A stretch of 64,000 bases of DNA from Nigrospora sphaerica (lineage: Eukaryota > Ascomycota > Sordariomycetes > Amphisphaeriales > Apiosporaceae): positions 2,418,001-2,482,000 of the forward strand of contig JAGVVL010000009.1 in assembly GCA_018287875.1 (NCBI GenBank). Reading direction: 5' to 3'. The notes under the pieces were generated by a model, which worked only from the letters and a program-made list of their open reading frames with translations, did no database searches and was not told where the DNA came from. Made by a program: the position numbers and the translations under genes. This document shows positions 56,706 to 64,000 of the stretch, in pieces. Within the stretch, counting starts at the first letter, position 1; the number at the start of each line of letters is the position of its first letter.

Positions 56706-57347
56706 TTATGGCTTCGGGTGCACTACTGGCCCATGGCCCTTCTCCCCCGGCCGCCGAGGACGTATGACGGGCCCAAAATGCTCCTCTGGTTGGCTCTCGG
56801 AAATACCTACCGGGGTCGTCGCTATCTTCTCGCCCGGGAGGCCATCTCGGTTCGCTCTCCACACGCCGTCTTCCCCCTCGAATTCCTCCCGTTTCCAGAC
56901 CTCCACGCGTGACTTGCACTCCTCGAGAGCCTCCTCCCCAGCTCGCCAGGCCGCCTGCCGGTGCGGGGCGGAGACGGCAATTAGGATGCTTTCTTCGCCG
57001 ATCGGAACCGTTCCCAGCCGATGTATCATGGCTATGGACTGCAGCCCGTGCTTCTCCCGCACTTCCCGGCAGATGGTCATCATGGTCCGCAGCGCCAACG
57101 GCCTGTACGCAGAGTACTGCAGCTCTTTGACTGGCTTGCCCGCGAAGTTGTCGCGGGTCGTGCCTGTAGCTCTTGTTAGTTTCTCCCAGCCATGCGCATA
57201 CTCGTGGAACTTGCCTGCAAAGAGAACGATGGCGCCAGCCTGGGGGCTGCGCACGCGGTCCATGATGGCCTGCGCGTTGAGCTGGTCCTCTGTGAGTGCG
57301 GCATAACCGCCCTCCTCCTGTATCTCGTTTGCTGCTTGTAAGTCCAT
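56706..57347 (-). CDS. Molybdopterin synthase large (catalytic) subunit, MoaE/CnxH
   Basis: Large subunit of molybdopterin synthase (bacterial MoaE, human MOCS2B, Aspergillus CnxH), which inserts sulfur into cyclic pyranopterin to make molybdopterin, needed for nitrate reductase and other molybdoenzymes. About 196 residues. Model: complement of 57215-57347 and 56706-57163 with a 51-nt intron (57164-57214) that starts GCAAGT and ends CTACAG, i.e. GC-AG, with a CTAAC branch. Removing it recreates the invariant GAIVLFAGTTRDNFAGKPV. The intron is in frame and stop-free, so an unspliced reading is also open and would insert 17 residues in that motif. Other family motifs: LQYSAYRPLALRTM, IAMIHRLGTVPIGEESI, SAPHRQAAW, and the catalytic lysine region CKSRVEVWKREEF. 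The acidic/Gly-rich C-terminus extends past bacterial MoaE. Start at 57347 (MDLQAANEI) chosen; a longer upstream frame is Pro-rich and unlike the family. Confidence 0.92.
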   Translation of the reverse strand: MDLQAANEIQEEGGYAALTEDQLNAQAIMDRVRSPQAGAIVLFAGKFHEYAHGWEKLTRATGTTRDNFAGKPVKELQYSAYRPLALRTMMTICREVREKHGLQSIAMIHRLGTVPIGEESILIAVSAPHRQAAWRAGEEALEECKSRVEVWKREEFEGEDGVWRANRDGLPGEKIATTPVGISESQPEEHFGPVIRPRRPGEKGHGPVVHPKP

Positions 57348-58049
57348 GACCGGCGCCGGAGGACGGACGGACGGACGGGTACAGGCGCTGGGCTGCGACT
57401 GGGGGGGGTCGGGGGGTCTTGGAGACACTACGCCAGGAAACAGGACCACAGAGGGCAGAGATGGGCGGAGACAAAGGAACCAGGGCCCGATCCAGCCAAC
57501 AGGTGTAGAGCCGGGCTGCAAGTGGGCGATGATTGACGGTGCTGGCGACGAGGAGCAGGAGAACGACGACTAGTTATTTGCAGATAGATCTAGCTAAGTA
57601 CAGTAGTTACTTTCTGCGTATGTAACTCGTGGTGGTGCAATCGAGAACCCCGCGGCTCGCCTCTTAGGTAAGCGGCATGGGACTTGCTGTGGATGATGAG
57701 CAGGTACGTACCGATTCTGCCGCAAGCCGCGCTTCTGATGTCCCATACTCTAATCTGAATGAACCCGTACCTCAGGTACATACATCTATGTGTTCACCCA
57801 CTCGCCTATATTACGGTTAACTACCTGTCTACCTGATTGTTGCTACAGCACTTGCGCGTCGCGAGCGCGGTGCCCCCATAAACAGCCGGCTAAAACACCA
57901 CCAATCGGCCACGTGCGCTGGTTGTTCGCCCGTCGTTTCTCGTTCGCGGCTCCTTCGTCTGATCATTCACTGCCTCATTCGCGGTCGACTGGCGGGAGGC
58001 GACGGTCGCTTTCCAACCCACGGCCTTTTGCGCGTGTCCCCTCATCGAG
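57348..58049. promoter_or_regulatory. Bidirectional promoter region
   Basis: About 700 bp between the divergent molybdopterin synthase and splicing-factor genes. It contains a GGAC tandem run near 57360-57378 and TACCTG/GTACCTCAGGTAC words at about 57765-57785 and 57820-57835. No gene in it. Confidence 0.5.
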
Positions 58050-60597
58050 ATGTACGACGACTACGACCACCGATCGCGCGACCGCGACGAGCGCGACAAC
58101 TACCGACGCAGATCCCCCTCCTCGAGGGAAGCCCAACATCGTTCGCGGCATGGTAAAACCGACTAGCCTTTGGAGGAGCATTTTGTCGAAACACGACTTG
58201 TTTTGGACCTTGCGCTGACTTTCCGCCGAGGAAAGACGCTTCCAGGTCGCCTAGAAGATCGCCTCCCAGGGGTCCGCGGGGGGAAGAACCATATCGCGAC
58301 CGTGATCGGGACTGGGATCGCCGAGGACCCAGCCGCGGCCGCGGCTACCACCCGGACTCGGGCCCCGGCTATGGTGACAACCGCTATCGCCGGAGGGAAT
58401 CGCCTGGATATGCCCGTGAGGGGCCATCGCCTGAAGGTCGAACCTACGGCCGCGACTACAGCGGCCGGACAGACTCGCGGGAGCGCGGGCGGCGTAGCCC
58501 CGGTGAGCACTCGTCACCTGGTGCATCGGCCGACGAAACCTACCATCGGGATGGCGGATACCGCTCCGGCCCGGGGCGCCCCAACCACACGATCAAGATG
58601 GACGATATTCCTGACCACATGACAACACAAGAGGTATCTGCCGCCGTGTCATGGCCCTCCGTCGGGGGCTTTGTTACTGACAGCACTCGCAGGTGGAAGA
58701 CGCTATGCGAGACATAGGCGCAGCCGGCCTTGTCGAAGTCCGCATCAAGTCGGATGATAGGAGCGGTAAAGCTTCCAATGCATCGCCTTCTTCTCGACGT
58801 GTATACTGACCTCGTGTAGGCGACCGGCGCTATTATGCATTCGCCGAGTTCCAATCCGAGGAAGAATCCATCGATTTCCTCGAACGGCACTATCCAACGC
58901 TGGAGTTGACTGCTCCTGACGGTTCCCATGCTCGCGTGCCCATCACATACAGCCACGAGCGCCGACCACCCCCCGGTCCCGATGACTGGCAATGCACCAT
59001 GGTGAGTACATGACCGATCAGCTTCTTTAGCGCAACCTCTTGACCTCTCGGCCAGTGCCACTATGAGAACTTCTCTCGCCGAGGCACGTGTAAGCAGTGC
59101 AAGGCGCCCAGATCCAGTACGTGGTCCCGTCCCCCCCCCCTCCCCGGCCAAGCACGTTTCTTTCCTAAACTTGCAGCAGGCGAGAATGCTGCGGATATGC
59201 AGTTGGACGGCAAGAGCGACGAGTGCCCTCGACAGGCCCCATCACAATTTCTAGTCTTCCGTAACCTACCACCGTCGATCAGCGAGACGACTCTGGCGAA
59301 CGGGGTGAAGAAGCTGTACGTAGCGAAGGAGGACGAGCCCCGGCAGACTTCTGGTGCGCCCGCCAAGCTCAAAAGCACCGCGCCTGTCGGCAACACGACT
59401 GGGCTTGGTGCCAAGTCGGGATCGCTGGCCAGGGTCTTTTTGATTCGCGACAGATATTCCGACGGCGGCTGTCGGTACGGCTTTGCCGAATTCTGCAACC
59501 TCGATGACTCTCGGGCTGCCATGGCCAAGTACAATGCCTCTGCACAGTTCACCATTGCATCGAAGCCGGTGACTGTGGCTTACATTCACTCGGGCGTCTT
59601 CATCCCCTACATGAAGCCCGTCACCGACCAAGACCGCAAGTACACCTTCACGGCATCTCACAATCCATCACTCCTGCTCAGCTACTGGAACCCGTCTGTT
59701 TACGCCAGCGAGTACCCCCTGTTCAACGAGAATCTGTACCAGGACACCCCATCGGACAGACCGGCGGTGGAAGCACCCGCCTCTGCGACCAAGGAATCCA
59801 AAAAAAGGAAGGCAGACAAGGAGCTCACGCCGATCGGGGGTAAAAAGGCCATAGCCATGGCGCCACAACTTGCAAAGTGGGCGAACAAGCATGCCGAACT
59901 CCGGGGCAATGCAGCGAAAACAGGCAGTAAGACGCTAGAATCCGACGAGAAAGCCACGCCCGCCACTGGGGTGAACAGCCTCGGCGCGCCGCTGGCCGAG
60001 GTGCCGGCTGTCACGCCGGCCGCCCCGAGCGTGTCTTACGCTGATCTGGATCGGATGTGCTGTCTGCTCTGCAGACGCAAGTTTGTCAGTGAGCCGTCGC
60101 TGCGGCGCCATGAGCAATCCAGCGATCTCCACAAGAAGTGTCTCGGTGACAAAGCACTCATCGAGAAAGCTGTTGCCAGTCTGACGGCCGTCGGCAAGGA
60201 GCCCACGTCCAACTACCGGGATCGAGCCAAAGAGCGTCGCTTAGCGCACAAGCAGCCGACGCGGCCCACAGCTCATCTGCCACGGAAGAACACCGCGCCG
60301 CCACATAAGGACAAGGAGCCGACGAGGGAGGCAACGCCGAAGAAGCCGGCCATGTCCAAGGGCGCCGGTCTCCTAGCCAAGATGGGATGGAGTGCAGGTG
60401 CCGGCCTCGGTGCGGATGGCGCCGGCAGGAGCAACATTATTGAGACGGCGGCCTACGCGCCGGGTGTCGGCCTGGGCGCCGAAGGCGGCAAGATTGCAGA
60501 TGCCGCCGAAGAAGCGGCCCGGGCCACGAGAAACGATTACTCGGATTTCGTAGCCAAGGCCAAAGATAAGGCCCGAGAGCGGTACGAGAAGATGTGA
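58050..60597 (+). CDS. RBM5/RBM10-like splicing factor
   Basis: Nuclear RNA-binding protein of about 745 residues. The domain order matches human RBM5/RBM10, which control alternative splicing and early spliceosome steps. Model: exons 58050-58152, 58236-58633, 58693-58765, 58820-59001, 59056-59116 and 59177-60597. Domains: RS/RD-rich N-terminus (1-150); RRM1 about 150-240 (HTIKMDDIPDHMTTQE, RRYYAFAEFQSEEE); RanBP2-type zinc finger about 248-270 (WQCTMCHYENFSRRGTCKQCKA); RRM2 about 295-400 (FLVFRNLPPS, YGFAEFCNLDD); C2H2 finger about 566-592 (CCLLCRRKF...RRHEQSSDLHKK); G-patch about 665-715 (GAGLLAKMGWSAGAGLG). The OCRE repeat of the human proteins is not seen. The first acceptor (after GAAAG at 58235) is the least certain junction; the other splices fit conserved sequence. 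The final acceptor is a tandem CAGCAG (59174-59179), so one residue may vary. Confidence 0.9.
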
Positions 60598-61904
60598 TGA
60601 CACAAGGGCTGTGTGTTTGTACTGCGTAATAAATGATGCTGGTGTTCAAATTTTCCCTTGCGGCGCTCACCAAGTTCCTGGTCTCGAAGGAGCCGATTCA
60701 GATCGGACCAAGCGGCCGGCGGCGGCCGGGCTGGGCAGAAGCGGGAGCACGCGCAAGATGGGGGCTGAGAATGCCTTGGTCCCAATGAGTCCCTCGTCGG
60801 TCGAATGGCCCATGAGGTTGGAGTAGCGCCGTGCCGAGCCGGCTTCGTTGGCCGTGAAGCTCAGACTTGTGACGCCGTGCCGCCGTGGCTATACTTGTCC
60901 TCGGCATCCGTCTGACAAGGGCCGCCCGCTCGCTTGCGGCGCGACGTCCCTGGAGCCTTGGTGACGCCCATGGCGATGGCTCGCTGACCGCTCAAGGGAC
61001 GAGACCGGCCATGGCCAGGTGAGAAGGAAGAGCCGCAAGCTTCGGGGTCGCCACCTTGGAAGGGATGCTGAATCGGGTGGGGAGCCGGCCAAAGACTGGC
61101 GTCGGCTTTGCAGAGCAAGCGCGAAGGCGAACATTCATGTCTGACGGGGGGGGATGACAAGAAAAGAGCCGCACGAGGGCCGCGGGGCTGGAAATATACA
61201 TCCTCGCCCCTACCGCCAATCGAGGCGGCTGCTGCTTCGCCACCTGGAGTTGGAGCTAGGTAGGTCGTGGTAACCTCAGGGCTTGTTTGCAGCAATTCAG
61301 ATACCTTGGCTTTCCCACACCTAGAGGCTGGAAAACATGATCAGGTTGTGTACGGCCGTCCGCTTCAGGACGAGTCATCATTCTTCTACATAAATATGGC
61401 GCCCTTGTGCGACTCTCCCAGCCCAATCAATCAGGAAACCAACCAACCTTGAAAGAAGTAATTAGCTACCTAGCACACCATGGGCGGCGATCCATGGCTC
61501 CAGAACAGGACACAACAAACCGTAAGCGGTAGATGAGAGACGCCAACCTGGAAGGCGTTTTGATCCTCGAACCACCTTTTCCTTCGTCCGCACTTTCCGT
61601 CTCGACTGCTACGTCGACGCCGATGCCTCCCACCGCACACTCATCACGTCGCGAAGCCTCATCAAAAGTCTCATCAAATTGCAATCTTATAGAGGATCTA
61701 GGATCTACTCTAAAGAAGAGGAAAACCGGAGCTTAGAAGAAGCAAAGAAATCCTCATGCGCAACAACCACTCGGTCCGTAGGCCTGTTGCTCGCCTGCTT
61801 GTTTAATGGAAACGAGCCATATCACGCCTCTTTGCGTGCTTTCATGCTATCTTACATCAACCCTTTCCGACCGCAGTTGCAGCAGCTTTGCACCTCGCGA
61901 ACCC
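60598..61904. other. Convergent intergenic region
   Basis: About 1.3 kb between the splicing-factor stop and the PKS stop (minus strand). It presumably contains both 3' UTRs. The frames found are short and unrecognised. AT content rises in the last 400 bp toward the PKS. Confidence 0.5.
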
Positions 61905-64000
61905 TTACTGCTGCTCAGGGCCTAGCTTGCCCTTGTGGACAATTATCTCGCTCAGCTCGGCGATGCTCGTGTCCCCGAGGACCTCAAACACTGAGACATT
62001 TACTCCGCACTCTCTGAAAACCCAATTGCGAACGCCGACAGCCACGAGGGAGTCGACGCCGTAAGCCGAAGGGGACTTGCCATCGTCCATATCGCCGAGC
62101 TTCATGTTCATGCTCTGTGCCAGTACGTGCATGAGGCCCTGCTTGATAACCTCCTGTGCCTCCTCGGCGTTGCTGACTTTCGTGAGAAGGTGCTTGACGC
62201 TGTCCTCGACCAATCCGCCGCCCGCCACGTCAAGATCCGATCCCGGGGGCATGTCGACCTTGTTCAGACGAGAGAAGAGGGCTGTGCGGGTCCAATAGGG
62301 GTCCGCTGGCTTGTTTTGTCGAATAAGTCCGCCCGTGCCGATGCCAAGAACGATCTGAGACGGCAACTTCTGCTCTTCTCCATCTTTGCAGCTCACGATA
62401 GCGTACTCGACGATGACCATAAAGTCCTTGAGGCGAATGCCGAAGAATCCGCTCGCCTTGAGCATATCGAGGGTGTGGGGGTCGTCAGCCAGCATGCCGG
62501 CCCCAAGGACCGGGCCAAGGTCGATCGAGACGGCGCGCATGGTGCCCTCCGTGCTGATATATCTGGCCAAAGAGTCCTGGAAAGCATTGCCAACCGCATA
62601 GTTGGCTTGGCCACGACTGCCAATGATACCTGCAGAGCTGGACAGGAAGATGAAGAAGTCCATATCGCGGGGAAAGAGCTCGTACAAGTTCCAAGAACCA
62701 ATTGTCTTGGGTCGGACGGCCTTTTGCCACATGTCGTATGTCATGTTGTCAAAAACAGAGTCATGTATGGCGGCGGCACACTGGAAAAGACCGCGGACGC
62801 GGGGCATCGAACGCTCAATCTCTTCCACTGCCGATTCCATCGCAGCCCTGTCGCAAATGTCCACCTTGATCACCTTGACATGGGCACCTCGAGCTTCGAC
62901 AAAGGCCACACCCTCTTGTGAGTCCTTGCTTCGTGTGCCGGACCGGGACAGGAGTGCCATGTGCTTGACGCCATGGGCTACCAGCAGCTTCGCAATCTGG
63001 ATGCCCAAGCCACCTTGACCGCTGATCACGTATGTGCCATCTGATCGGAGATGGTTGCGGACATGAGGCGTGTTGTTTGACGGGACGGCATTTGGCGTGA
63101 CATTGTCTGAGTTTAAGTAGTACATAGGGCCACTGCACTCACGGCCCATCAAGTCAGAGAACGCCTTGGGCAGCTGTGAATGGCCGTAGGACTCTGCCGG
63201 TCCCAAAGCGGACAGCCATCCATTCCACCCGCGAGAACAGATTCGATGGAACGAACCAGCTAGGATCCAAGGCTTTTTCGTGATCAAATGCGGCAGGTCA
63301 ATCATGGCGCAATTCGAGGTCCTCTCTGCGAGACCTGTAGCAGGACCGGTGATGGAGTTGCCATTAGTCAAGGAAATGATGCGACCGTCTATGAGGCCTT
63401 GGTCAGTACAAGGATATTTCGAGGAATGCTGGGAATAACCCGACTCACCCGTCACCACGCACTGCTGGTTGAATGTCTCGTACTGTAGCCCAGGATCGAA
63501 AACCACATCGACACCCTGGCCATTCGTTGATCGCAAGATAGGCTCCAAGAAAGCCCCGGAATTACCATCGAGAATATGCTCCTCGGGAATCGCGTACCGT
63601 TCTCGGAGTACGCTTCGTAGTTTGTCGTTGGTCACCGTCGTGAACACCTTGGCACCCATCTCTTGGGCCAGCTGGATGGCAGCCTGACCAAATCTGCTGG
63701 CTCCGGTGTGGACAAGTACGCTGTGCCCCTTGGTGAGATTTGCACAGGTCCGGAGGGAGTGGTCAGCTACGGTCAGGCAGGTTGGCAGAACGACAAGGGC
63801 AGGGTCTTTCTCATCTTCGGTGACTCGGTGCACAAGAGAGCAGTGGCATCTGACGTAGTCCTTGAGCGAGCCGCGAGCGATTGCAAGAACACGATCTCCG
63901 ATTGTCAGACCCGCCACTTCCTCTCCGAGAGCCTCGACTACGCCAAAGACATCAGTACCCAGGGCTTGGTCGTGGCATATCCCAAAAACAACATCGGCGT
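61905..64000 (-). CDS. Highly reducing type I polyketide synthase, 3' part (ER-KR-ACP)
   Basis: C-terminal portion (about 680 residues in the window) of a multidomain fungal reducing PKS; the gene continues beyond the right edge, where KS, AT, DH and any methyltransferase would lie. In-frame coding runs to 64000. Domains seen, in order: enoyl reductase (GTDVFGVVEALGEEVAGLTIGDRV split around 63900-63970, NADPH loop HTGASRFGQAAIQLA), ketoreductase (Rossmann GTYVISGQGGLGIQIAKLL; catalytic SSSAGIIGSRGQANYAVGN with Ser/Tyr/Asn), and a C-terminal acyl carrier protein (SAYGVDSLVAVGVRNW; Ser carries phosphopantetheine). No thioesterase or reductase follows; the protein ends GPEQQ. A 51-nt GT-AG intron (63398-63448, TACTGACC branch) lies within the ER domain; it is in frame and stop-free, and removing it gives VVTGLIDGRIISLTNG. 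Exons: 63449 to beyond 64000, and 61905-63397. Product unknown. Confidence 0.93.
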   Translation of the reverse strand, partial: ADVVFGICHDQALGTDVFGVVEALGEEVAGLTIGDRVLAIARGSLKDYVRCHCSLVHRVTEDEKDPALVVLPTCLTVADHSLRTCANLTKGHSVLVHTGASRFGQAAIQLAQEMGAKVFTTVTNDKLRSVLRERYAIPEEHILDGNSGAFLEPILRSTNGQGVDVVFDPGLQYETFNQQCVVTGESGYSQHSSKYPCTDQGLIDGRIISLTNGNSITGPATGLAERTSNCAMIDLPHLITKKPWILAGSFHRICSRGWNGWLSALGPAESYGHSQLPKAFSDLMGRECSGPMYYLNSDNVTPNAVPSNNTPHVRNHLRSDGTYVISGQGGLGIQIAKLLVAHGVKHMALLSRSGTRSKDSQEGVAFVEARGAHVKVIKVDICDRAAMESAVEEIERSMPRVRGLFQCAAAIHDSVFDNMTYDMWQKAVRPKTIGSWNLYELFPRDMDFFIFLSSSAGIIGSRGQANYAVGNAFQDSLARYISTEGTMRAVSIDLGPVLGAGMLADDPHTLDMLKASGFFGIRLKDFMVIVEYAIVSCKDGEEQKLPSQIVLGIGTGGLIRQNKPADPYWTRTALFSRLNKVDMPPGSDLDVAGGGLVEDSVKHLLTKVSNAEEAQEVIKQGLMHVLAQSMNMKLGDMDDGKSPSAYGVDSLVAVGVRNWVFRECGVNVSVFEVLGDTSIAELSEIIVHKGKLGPEQQ

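Noticed and set aside
1..64000. Search for transposons, long inverted repeats, CRISPR arrays or 5S rRNA
   Set aside because: No terminal repeats with a transposase or reverse transcriptase frame, no regularly spaced repeats, and no fungal 5S rRNA consensus was found by eye.

Overview
The window reads as nuclear DNA of a filamentous ascomycete, most likely a Sordariomycete and plausibly hypocrealean. The evidence is short introns of about 50-220 nt with GT(or GC)-AG ends and CTAAC/CTGAC-type branch sites, GC-rich coding sequence, long GC-moderate intergenic stretches full of TAGGTA/TACCTA words, and a fungal gene set: CarO-type opsin, Clr5-domain protein, purine nucleoside permease, vacuolar protease B, OPT transporter and highly reducing PKS. 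Splice models below were worked out by hand from reading-frame continuity, splice consensus and family conservation. They are predictions, not transcript-supported.

Layout. 0-6.4 kb: an MFS transporter and a Clr5-domain protein, both minus. 6.4-10.9 kb: gene-poor, partly AT-richer, with one unrecognised coherent ORF. 10.9-18.7 kb: a purine nucleoside permease (plus), then a proton-pump-type opsin (minus) and a carotenoid oxygenase (plus) arranged head to head across about 2.1 kb. 20-22.4 kb: an Iks1-like kinase. 23-24.1 kb: an unrecognised protein. 25.9-28.8 kb: a Dif1/Spd1-type ribonucleotide reductase regulator facing a Gemin2-like SMN-complex protein. 29.7-32.9 kb: a 1055-residue, mostly disordered protein. 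34.1-35.7 kb: vacuolar serine protease B. 35.7-40.1 kb: a 4.3-kb stretch without a supportable gene.

40.1-48.1 kb: a giant BEACH/WD40 protein in four exons. 48.6-51.3 kb: a small complex I subunit (NDUFA3/9.5 kDa type, two exons) divergent from the oligosaccharyltransferase subunit Wbp1. 52.3-55.4 kb: a 62-residue secreted six-cysteine peptide convergent with an OPT oligopeptide transporter. 56.7-57.3 kb: molybdopterin synthase large subunit. 58.0-60.6 kb: an RBM5/10-like splicing factor (RRM, RanBP2 zinc finger, RRM, C2H2, G-patch). 61.9 kb to the right edge: the 3' part (ER-KR-ACP) of a reducing polyketide synthase that continues outside the window.

Most genes are conserved housekeeping genes. 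The accessory or distinctive parts are the opsin/carotenoid oxygenase pair, which could make and use retinal for a light-driven proton pump; the small secreted cysteine-rich peptide; and the PKS at the edge, which may open a secondary-metabolite cluster to the right. No transposon, CRISPR array, rRNA or convincing tRNA gene was seen.
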